This document shows positions 1 through 6,175 of a stretch of DNA of 38,162 bases, piece by piece. The notes under the pieces were generated by a model, which was not told the origin of the DNA, searched no databases, and saw only the letters and a list, made by a program, of their open reading frames with translations. Where the stretch lies: the IMG/VR virus record IMGVR_UViG_3300022934_000059, positions 1 through 38,162 of that record. One strand, given 5' to 3'. Numbering within the stretch: the first letter of the stretch is position 1; each line of letters begins with the position of its first letter. This DNA comes from a virus. The position numbers and the translations under genes are program-made.

Positions 1-4
1 GATT

Positions 5-412
5 ATGAAAAACGAGGTTTCGCCAAGCGCAAGAAAGGCATTTTCTTTGCTTGAAGAATCGCTTGCATATATGAGAGAAACCTATCATGAAACGAAAGAC
101 AAGCGTTTCTTGGAGTTGTCCGAGGATATAGGGGCGTTGTATGATAGTGCTTTCCCCGAAATGGGTGACTTATACGATTTCCGAAAGTCTAGTTGCACTC
201 AAAAAGCAGGTTGTTCCTGTAGTGAGTGTGTTGGAAAGGCTCTTAGTTCCAAGCAAAAGAAGATTGCTGGAATGGCGGAGCCTAAGGACAAAATTGACGG
301 TGCTGATTTCGCCGCTTTGAGAGAAGAGAAGGCGAACAAGGCAAAGTGTCCCCATTGCGACGGGAATGCTCCTCGTAGTGAATGTATTTGTGGCGGAAAG
401 CACGACCATTGA
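5..412 (+). CDS. Small zinc-motif protein, unknown function
   Basis: 135 aa protein not recognised as a named family. The first half is helical and charged. The second half is Cys-rich: a CSCSEC cluster near residues 70-75, CPHC near 115-118 and CIC near 127-129, followed by a His-rich tail. This pattern could bind one or two zinc ions, which is inference from Cys spacing. The ATG lies at the very edge of the window, so an upstream start cannot be excluded. Its stop overlaps the GAGGTGA ribosome binding site of the next gene, which suggests co-transcription with it. Confidence 0.7.
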   Translation: MKNEVSPSARKAFSLLEESLAYMRETYHETKDKRFLELSEDIGALYDSAFPEMGDLYDFRKSSCTQKAGCSCSECVGKALSSKQKKIAGMAEPKDKIDGADFAALREEKANKAKCPHCDGNAPRSECICGGKHDH

Positions 413-422
413 GGTGAAGAAG

Positions 423-854
423 TTGTCTTGGAAAAACAATCTCCGTATCATTAAGGCTACAGAAGAGTCTTTTTTCCAACTTGACTCCAAAGATGGTAAC
501 AGAATTGTTTCCATTTACATTGACGGGAACTACGAAGTTGACAACTACGACATTAAGGTGATTTCTGAGCATAGCCTTCAAGGAAATCAATACTACGAGC
601 AAGTTTCTAGTATTGAAGGACGAATTGATTTCTATGAAACCTTTGATGATGATGACGGCGATGTGATTTCTCATGAGTTTAAGATTGACGGAAAGCAAAT
701 TGAGGCGAATTACAAGGTTGAGTTGACCGAGATTGGCCAAAATGCAGTCTTTGTTTTAGAAATGGGCATTGATACAGTTGATTTGGACTTTAGAGTTGAA
801 GGTAAGAGCCTCATTTTGAAGTCTGCAAGCGTTGGTTTTACGGCTGAGAACTGA
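423..854 (+). CDS. Tagged accessory protein, unknown function
   Basis: 143 aa with a TTG start. I chose this start because GAGGTGA overlaps the upstream stop and sits just ahead of TTG-TCT-TGG, giving an N-terminus reading M-S-W-K-N-N-L-R. This is a divergent copy of the MSWxDILK tag found throughout the window. The body is rich in alternating acidic and hydrophobic residues, with repeated short beta-like stretches (IVSIYIDGNYEVD, AVFVLEMGID), so a small beta-sandwich is plausible. No catalytic motif is visible. The tag suggests the protein belongs to the putative prohead-internal set. Confidence 0.7.
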   Translation: MSWKNNLRIIKATEESFFQLDSKDGNRIVSIYIDGNYEVDNYDIKVISEHSLQGNQYYEQVSSIEGRIDFYETFDDDDGDVISHEFKIDGKQIEANYKVELTEIGQNAVFVLEMGIDTVDLDFRVEGKSLILKSASVGFTAEN

Positions 855-866
855 GTTGATGTTCTT

Positions 867-1106
867 ATGACGAATTGGCAAGGCGAAATTTTGCGTGATG
901 GTGTTACCACCAAGCAAAAAAGAGCCATTTTTGAAATTTTAGAAGCCGTTCCTGTGGCCAATTGGGGGACAATCATGGAAGGGCTGAATAAGCGGAAAGT
1001 CAAAAGGTTCCAAAACAAGAACATTCGTCGTTTTTTGAACAATTCGCCGGATATTGATGTGCGAAAAGACCGATTTAACAATGTTGAATACAGATTGAGG
1101 CGGTGA
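867..1106 (+). CDS. Small basic protein, possible winged-helix
   Basis: 79 aa. The N-terminus MTNWQGEILRDG is a loose version of the window-wide tag (W followed by an EIL-basic core). The rest reads like a small winged-helix domain: a helix (KQKRAIFEILEAV), a short second helix (WGTIMEGLNKRK), a basic helix (KNIRRFLNNSP) and a C-terminal strand pair ending in the basic RLRR. DNA binding is inferred from charge and secondary-structure pattern only. It lies 12 bp after the preceding gene and 4 bp before the GNAT-like gene, so all are probably in one transcript. Confidence 0.65.
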   Translation: MTNWQGEILRDGVTTKQKRAIFEILEAVPVANWGTIMEGLNKRKVKRFQNKNIRRFLNNSPDIDVRKDRFNNVEYRLRR

Positions 1107-1110
1107 TTCC

Positions 1111-1692
1111 ATGCCTCGCTGGTTTGAAATTCTAAAAAAAGTGGAATTGATGAGTGAAAACGAGGCTTCAACGCAAATGGAGGCCTTTACGAGAGCCGTT
1201 GAGCGTGGTTATCCTTCTGTTATCACTCCATTGACCTTGGTAGCGAAGGTAAAGGACGGAAAAGTGCTTGGTTTTACCTCTTTTAGTGACATGGGGAAGT
1301 TTTTCTTCGTGGGTTCGTCTTTGGTTTCGCCCGAAGCGAGAGGAACGGGGATTTATGGCGAGGTTATTCGGTATAGGGACACTCAAACGGGTGGAAAACC
1401 GAGAATTACGCTCATTGGGGCAAAAAAACCGGAGCATATTGCGACAGTATCCAAGGTTATTGAGCGTAACAATGGCGTTAAGGTTAATTCGTATGAACAA
1501 GTGCGTGACATTATGGACGAAAGCACTTACAACCAAATGAGAGTGCTTCCTATGTATCGTTATGACGCTCTTGGCGGTAGTCAAGATGTGGAAAAGGTGG
1601 CCGGAGCGGTAACTACATCAAGTGCGGCTCATTCACATCTCTTTAGGCCAACTTACGGCGGTCGTCGTAAGCGGAGAAAGAAGGAGGACTGA
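1111..1692 (+). CDS. GNAT-like acetyltransferase with N-terminal tag
   Basis: 193 aa. Residues 41-110 resemble the core of GCN5-related N-acetyltransferases. A beta hairpin (LVAKVKDGKVLGFTSF) is followed by a strand and then SPEARGTGIYGEVI at about 73-86, which matches the acetyl-CoA pyrophosphate loop R/Q-x-x-G-x-G/A (R77-G-T-G-I) and its helix. The family transfers an acetyl group from acetyl-CoA to amines; the substrate here is unknown. The N-terminus MPRWFEILKK fits the window-wide tag, and the C-terminus (RRKRRKK) is strongly basic. An injected or virion-packaged modifying enzyme is an inference from the tag. Confidence 0.6.
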   Translation: MPRWFEILKKVELMSENEASTQMEAFTRAVERGYPSVITPLTLVAKVKDGKVLGFTSFSDMGKFFFVGSSLVSPEARGTGIYGEVIRYRDTQTGGKPRITLIGAKKPEHIATVSKVIERNNGVKVNSYEQVRDIMDESTYNQMRVLPMYRYDALGGSQDVEKVAGAVTTSSAAHSHLFRPTYGGRRKRRKKED

Positions 1693-1694
1693 AA

Positions 1695-2690
1695 ATGGCG
1701 AAGAAGGTGCAGAAGGTTACGGCGAAGGTCGGGGACGCTACTGTTACTCGTAGTGGTTCCATTACTTTCCCGGAGAAATACAAGAAGTGGGAGTCCACTT
1801 GTCGTAGTTTAGGGCCGGGTTCCATTGGTGGTAAGGTCAATCTTTTGACTTGGTTGAAGCGGCACGGTAAGCCCCGAAGAAAGGGGCCAAACTCAAACGA
1901 TGGTAGTAGCGGTATGGCGGTTACTCTTCAAAACATCAATCGTATTTTGGAAAGCAGGCAGAATGGGATTTACGAAGAGGATGATGTTTTCTCCTTCAAG
2001 GATATTCTAGAAGAAATGGAAGAATATAATGCAGAGGGTAGTAATCTCAATCCTTCCAACATTCCCTTTACCACTTATCCCGTTGACTCCGATGGAGATA
2101 GAATTCCGGATTCGGACCCAAAAACTGTTTTTGGTCACTATTTGACGCCCTACTTCTATGGTAAGTATGGGTCCGATGGCGTTCCTTCTCAAGAAGCCGC
2201 CGCAGAATTCTTCTCTGCGAACAAGAACGAGGCCAATCCTCCCATCAAGCAAGCCATGTTTGGCGGTTCATTGTTCCCTGCTGGAACCGATTTGTATTCC
2301 ATTATTCAGTTGGCCATCAAAGAGATTGAGGATTTACAGTATGACTTGGAGATTCGTTCCGGTCGTTCTCCTGTGGGATTGGTGAATGTTCCTTCGTTTA
2401 GAAAGAAGTTGGGACAGGCTATCAACTCATCTTTGGTTGACGGTAAAATCAGCATTAGTGGTGTCAAGGGCAAGTTGGAAGGTATTCGTTTCCCTATTGC
2501 TACTGAGAAGGAGCAACAATTCGTGGCTGAATACTCCAAGACGAAGAACATTGCAGGTGACTTCAAGGCTTTCAAGTTGGTTTCAATGACGCCTGCAAAC
2601 ACGAAGCGTTTGATTGAAACTTACATGGCGACGGGTAAGGGCAAAGAGCGTGATATTGTCAAGTCGTGGGTTGATTTGGTGAGAGTATGA
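1695..2690 (+). CDS. Unknown 331-aa protein with DxDxDG calcium loop
   Basis: Not recognised. The N-terminal third is basic (KVQKVTAKVG, WLKRHGKPRRKGP). Near residues 131-142 it carries DSDGDRIPDSDP, the Asp-rich loop seen in thrombospondin type-3/dockerin-like calcium-binding repeats that are common in archaeal surface proteins. Only one copy is present. An internal FSFKDILEEMEE at about residue 98 recalls the KDIL core of the tag, though it is not N-terminal and may be coincidence. The C-terminal 150 residues look alpha/beta without visible catalytic residues. It overlaps the next gene by 4 bp (ATGA). Confidence 0.7.
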   Translation: MAKKVQKVTAKVGDATVTRSGSITFPEKYKKWESTCRSLGPGSIGGKVNLLTWLKRHGKPRRKGPNSNDGSSGMAVTLQNINRILESRQNGIYEEDDVFSFKDILEEMEEYNAEGSNLNPSNIPFTTYPVDSDGDRIPDSDPKTVFGHYLTPYFYGKYGSDGVPSQEAAAEFFSANKNEANPPIKQAMFGGSLFPAGTDLYSIIQLAIKEIEDLQYDLEIRSGRSPVGLVNVPSFRKKLGQAINSSLVDGKISISGVKGKLEGIRFPIATEKEQQFVAEYSKTKNIAGDFKAFKLVSMTPANTKRLIETYMATGKGKERDIVKSWVDLVRV

Positions 2691-3340
2691 GAAGAAAGAG
2701 TTGCGCCTTTTGTCAACACGAAGATGTTGATGAGTTAGAGCGAGCCTTGGATGCTTGTGAAATCTCTTGCGATACTTTGGACGAGCAAGAGGGATGGCGT
2801 AGCGGGACTTCTGCTCAACACCAAAGAAACCACATGGAGGCTTTTGCGGCAAGTAGCAATCCCAAGTGCAACTTCTGTGTTGACCCTATGCGAAAGCAAT
2901 ACGAGGTGGGTCTTAGTGACGGTAAATTGGAAACCTCTGTTGTGGCCGATATGCTGAGTGTTTCCAAACAACAGGTTCAGCGCCACATGAAGCACCACTT
3001 GGCTCCTATTGTGCAAGAGTCAGCCGCTACTATCATCGCTAAGAAAGAGGTCAATGAGGTTGACATGTTGGCTAACAACCTTGAGGTGCTTGATGGCAAA
3101 CTTACAGAGATTGCTTCAAGGGATGATTTGGATTCCAAAGAGTTGGATTCTTTGGTTAAATTAGCGAGAGAGATTCGTGAGTCATTGAAATACATGATGG
3201 AGTTTAAGGGCAAACTTGTGCATAAGCGTCAAGATACTATTATCGTTGCACAGATGCAAATTGTCCAAGAGGTTCTAGCACAAGGCCATCCGGAAGTTTG
3301 GCTTGATGTTAAGAAGAAGATGCAGGAGAGATTGCAATGA
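2687..3340 (+). CDS. Zinc-finger/HTH protein, candidate small terminase
   Basis: 217 aa. Two tandem modules each have CxxC followed about 36 residues later by HxxxH: C6/C9 with H45/H49, and C61/C64 with H100/H104. The second module contains a clear helix-turn-helix stretch (SVVADMLSVSKQQVQRHMKHH). The C-terminal half is a long helical region that could oligomerise. Sequence-specific DNA binding plus a helical oligomerisation domain upstream of TerL is what a small terminase subunit looks like, but TerL lies 5 kb downstream and no direct TerS signature is visible. A transcription regulator is the main alternative. The start overlaps the upstream stop (ATGA). Confidence 0.55.
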   Translation: MRRKSCAFCQHEDVDELERALDACEISCDTLDEQEGWRSGTSAQHQRNHMEAFAASSNPKCNFCVDPMRKQYEVGLSDGKLETSVVADMLSVSKQQVQRHMKHHLAPIVQESAATIIAKKEVNEVDMLANNLEVLDGKLTEIASRDDLDSKELDSLVKLAREIRESLKYMMEFKGKLVHKRQDTIIVAQMQIVQEVLAQGHPEVWLDVKKKMQERLQ

Positions 3341-3675
3341 GTTGGAAAGAAGTTTTGAAAGCAAAAGTAGGAAGTTACCCCACGGTGTTGGAAGGAAATC
3401 AAATGAGTGAAACTTTGAGGGATGAATTTCAAAGAACTCAATCTATTCAACATAAATACAGGGATAGTCAAACAAAAGACCTGTTTACTTATGGTGAAAA
3501 GAACCCCAAGCATCGTAAGGCCGTTGCACAGGCTAGAAAATTAATTTCGGAACTGATGAGATTAGACCCGACTGCTACAGATGAAGCCGAGAGAATTGAT
3601 TCGCAACTTACCGAGTTATTGGAAAATATGAAGGAAGAATACAATGCACAACTTCCTAGCATTTTTGATATGTAG
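3337..3675 (+). CDS. Tagged helical protein, unknown function
   Basis: 112 aa beginning MSWKEVLKAKVG, a good match to the window-wide tag. The rest is helical and highly charged (HRKAVAQARKLISELMRL, then an acidic helix), with no cysteine and no catalytic motif. The start has the Shine-Dalgarno GGAGAG, and it overlaps the upstream stop by 4 bp. The start region (SD, ATG and first three codons) is nearly identical at DNA level to those of the next two genes. A structural or nucleic-acid-associated internal virion protein is inference from the tag. Confidence 0.72.
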   Translation: MSWKEVLKAKVGSYPTVLEGNQMSETLRDEFQRTQSIQHKYRDSQTKDLFTYGEKNPKHRKAVAQARKLISELMRLDPTATDEAERIDSQLTELLENMKEEYNAQLPSIFDM

Positions 3676-3686
3676 GAGAGATTACA

Positions 3687-3938
3687 ATGAGTTGGGAAAA
3701 AATCATCAAAGGCGAAAAGGAATACTCTGCTATTCTTGATTATATTGAAAAGGTTGAGCAACAAATTGAAGAGGTTTACCAAGATATTGAGGACCAAGCA
3801 GTTGACTTACATCGGAGGTTTGGGGTCGGGACTGTAGAAGAATACAGGAAGACCATTAAGGGTGCAATGGCTGGAAGTCTTGGTTTGCTAGAAAGAACAC
3901 TAGCAGAACTAAGAGAACTGCTTAAGGATTCAATCTAG
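3687..3938 (+). CDS. Tagged coiled-coil protein
   Basis: 83 aa starting MSWEKIIKGEKEY, a match to the tag with isoleucines in the hydrophobic positions. Residues 14-40 form a likely acidic coiled coil (YIEKVEQQIEEVYQDIED). A second helix near the C-terminus (LLERTLAELRELLKD) has clear leucine heptads. It is probably a helical hairpin that oligomerises. No enzyme motif is present. It sits 11 bp after one tagged gene and 10 bp before another, within a run of four tiny genes. Confidence 0.7.
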   Translation: MSWEKIIKGEKEYSAILDYIEKVEQQIEEVYQDIEDQAVDLHRRFGVGTVEEYRKTIKGAMAGSLGLLERTLAELRELLKDSI

Positions 3939-3948
3939 AGGGATTACA

Positions 3949-4113
3949 ATGAGTTGGATTGAAGTTGTCAAGGGAAAAGGTGTTGTGGCCTATAGCGGAA
4001 CCTGCCCTAAGTGTGGTAAGTTTGCTGAGAACGGAAAACCATGTCCGGCCAACCTTCCGGCAAAGTCCCCTAATATCCCTACCGTAAGTGCTTGCCCTAT
4101 GAAGGTGGAATGA
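3949..4113 (+). CDS. Tagged mini-protein with zinc knuckle
   Basis: 54 aa. It begins MSWIEVVKGKG, matching the tag, then CPKCGKF near residues 19-25, C32 and C49, giving a possible four-Cys zinc site. The start is supported by AGAGGG upstream and by the near-identical start repeat of its two neighbours. The stop overlaps the next start (ATGATG). No family is recognised; the zinc ribbon is inferred from Cys spacing. Confidence 0.62.
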   Translation: MSWIEVVKGKGVVAYSGTCPKCGKFAENGKPCPANLPAKSPNIPTVSACPMKVE

Positions 4114-4316
4114 TGGATTGGAAATCAGTAGTCAAGCGGGATACTCTATCCCAACTACAGAAGGAAACCATTGATGGTTTCGTCGCTTCCAAAGACAAGG
4201 TAACGGTTCGTGAGGTTTCGCAGAATCTCATGATTAAGTTGGGTTATCAAAACCAAGCAGGAAGAAGGGTCATTGAAGCCTATCTAGAGAAAAATTATCC
4301 GGAAAAGTTGGAGTGA
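4113..4316 (+). CDS. Tagged small protein, possible HTH
   Basis: 67 aa starting MDWKSVVKRDTL, the tag with D in place of S. ATG at 4110 would add one Met; 4113 gives better spacing from GGTGG. The body contains VTVREVSQNLMIKLGYQNQ and RRVIEAYLEKNYP, a layout like a small helix-turn-helix or winged-helix domain, but no close family is recognised. It overlaps both neighbours by a few bases, so translation is probably coupled. Confidence 0.65.
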   Translation: MDWKSVVKRDTLSQLQKETIDGFVASKDKVTVREVSQNLMIKLGYQNQAGRRVIEAYLEKNYPEKLE

Positions 4317-6175
4317 TTGGCTTGGACTTTCCTCGTAGCATTGACTTCTCTTACCTCTTGACGAATTATCTTTTGCCAAGAGGTAGAGGAGAAAATGTTG
4401 AACAATTGGATAGCACATCGGGTCCACGGGAATTGATTGAGGACATAAAGGCAAAGGGAGCAAATTACACGAATGCTCGCAAACTCTTGGAGCCTTTTCG
4501 TGAGAAATCCCTTGTTCGGATTAAGCAGACGCTCAAGAGCGTTTATGGGCAAGACTTGGACAGAGTTGAAGCCTTGGCTGGTAGGAAGGGTATCAAGCCT
4601 CAACGATTACCGAGCGTATTAGCCCCTATTATCTACGACATGATGCCGAAACTTGAGAGGACTCTAGAAGAAAAGAGTCTTCCGGAACTTATCTCTCAAT
4701 TTGCTAGAGATAAGGATAAGGCTACGGGTCTGCGTTTGGCTAAATTGATTCAAAATCGCTTAAACATTAGAAATGACTTATCACAGGCTAAGGTAAGTTC
4801 TGCTGATTTGATGGACGCATTCTATTCCATTTCACCTAGTCCCGAAAGTGTGAACTTAAAGGAAATGGAAGTGGATGAATCAAAACTTTCGGAAGAGGAT
4901 AAGAAAAAGCCCTTTGCCGCACAACTTCGTCAACAAACGCAAAACGAAGTTGATGAAAGGTTGGACAAACTCAATCGGGATTTGAATACGAAGACTGCCG
5001 TTGTTGTTTTCCGCTACAAGAAAAAGAATGGCGAAACGGGAGGCAAGATTGGGTATCTTCCTGTTAAAGAATTGCTTGCAGGAAAGACAGGCCAATTTGA
5101 AAAGGCCGGGATTAGAGATGCCATGTCTACGCCTCGCTATCTTGTCATTTCCTATCCCAAAATTTGGTGGATTATCAACAAGGGCATAGATTATGCTCCT
5201 GTTACGGTGACACTCAAAGAAACGCAAGGGGCGGAAGAAGAAGCACCCGAATACAGAATCAACGATAGTCCGTTGTTATTCTACAATTATGCTCAAATGT
5301 TGAAGGGTGCGAGAAGTCAAGACCAAATCGGTAACTTGACGGTTCGCCGCAAATACATGCTCCCTAAACTTCCCGGTAGGAGTATTTCTAAGAACAGTCC
5401 TATTTTCCAAAGCATCGCTGGTAAGGGTATTTCACTCAATCCTACCATACAAGAAATTTTGCGAAACCCGCTTTATTTGGATACGCTTTTGGAAAGTAGC
5501 GGTCTTAGTGAACAAAGAATCAAGGATATTTTCACGAATGTTCAAGGGTCCAACCTAACCAATCGTGCTATTCGTATCAATCAAGAATACAAAGATAAGG
5601 TCGTTTCCTTGATGGAGAATGAAGATGCAATCATTGAGGAATTGAAGGATGAAGGGTTTGATGAGTTGAAACCTCTAGACTCTCAAGTGGAGTTTTCCCA
5701 AGGGATTGGTTTAGACAACTACCTTCTTTTCCTCACGGACGATTTGGAAATTGTTTCGGCACTCAAGACTTACATTAGAGAAAGAGTTTCTGCTAAGGCG
5801 ATTTCTGACTTGCTTATTGAAATCCCAAAGCAGAAGACCGCAGACAAGCGAAACTTTGCTGAAACTCTTAGTCCGGATTTCAACACGAAGACCGCTCTCC
5901 ACAGTCTAGTTCTCATCGGTTCGCAGAAGAACACTTCTATTCGTGACCTTCTTACGACAAAGGAAGACAGAACAATGACCAATCGCAAATTCCTTAGAGA
6001 GTTGAAGAAGGTCACGCTTGATTTCATTGAAGAGTTAAAGGCAGGAATTACTGAAAAGTTGGAAGACATTTTGGCTGAACCGGAACACTACAAAAAGGTA
6101 GTCAATGAGGACATTTTTAATATCTTGGTGCGACACGGAATATTGTTAGGGGGTAACGAAAGTGAGGTTGAGTGA
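4313..6175 (+). CDS. Large unknown protein (620 aa)
   Basis: 620 aa, GTG start overlapping the upstream stop (GTGA). No recognised domain. It is mostly helical with charged linkers (ESKLSEEDKKKPF). A more beta-rich segment sits at about residues 220-320 (TAVVVFRYKKKNGETGGKIGYLP; YLVISYPKIWWIINKG), and the second half is long and helical. There are no cysteines in CxxC pairs, no Walker motif and no signal peptide. It lacks the N-terminal tag. Position between the candidate TerS and TerL, next to another huge unknown, suggests a pair of virion or prohead-core proteins, but this is weak inference. Confidence 0.75.
   Translation: MIGLDFPRSIDFSYLLTNYLLPRGRGENVEQLDSTSGPRELIEDIKAKGANYTNARKLLEPFREKSLVRIKQTLKSVYGQDLDRVEALAGRKGIKPQRLPSVLAPIIYDMMPKLERTLEEKSLPELISQFARDKDKATGLRLAKLIQNRLNIRNDLSQAKVSSADLMDAFYSISPSPESVNLKEMEVDESKLSEEDKKKPFAAQLRQQTQNEVDERLDKLNRDLNTKTAVVVFRYKKKNGETGGKIGYLPVKELLAGKTGQFEKAGIRDAMSTPRYLVISYPKIWWIINKGIDYAPVTVTLKETQGAEEEAPEYRINDSPLLFYNYAQMLKGARSQDQIGNLTVRRKYMLPKLPGRSISKNSPIFQSIAGKGISLNPTIQEILRNPLYLDTLLESSGLSEQRIKDIFTNVQGSNLTNRAIRINQEYKDKVVSLMENEDAIIEELKDEGFDELKPLDSQVEFSQGIGLDNYLLFLTDDLEIVSALKTYIRERVSAKAISDLLIEIPKQKTADKRNFAETLSPDFNTKTALHSLVLIGSQKNTSIRDLLTTKEDRTMTNRKFLRELKKVTLDFIEELKAGITEKLEDILAEPEHYKKVVNEDIFNILVRHGILLGGNESEVE

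Larger units (their letters stand above)
3324..3957. repeat. Dispersed start-site repeat shared by three genes
   Basis: Three copies of a 21-22 bp sequence cover the ribosome binding site, ATG and first codons of consecutive genes, at 3324-3345, 3674-3695 and 3937-3957. The first two copies differ at one base. The second and third share 16 exact bases, GATTACAATGAGTTGG. The bodies of the three genes show no obvious similarity. Either the start region is under joint RBS and peptide constraint, or it serves as a recombination point for swapping gene bodies. Confidence 0.75.
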
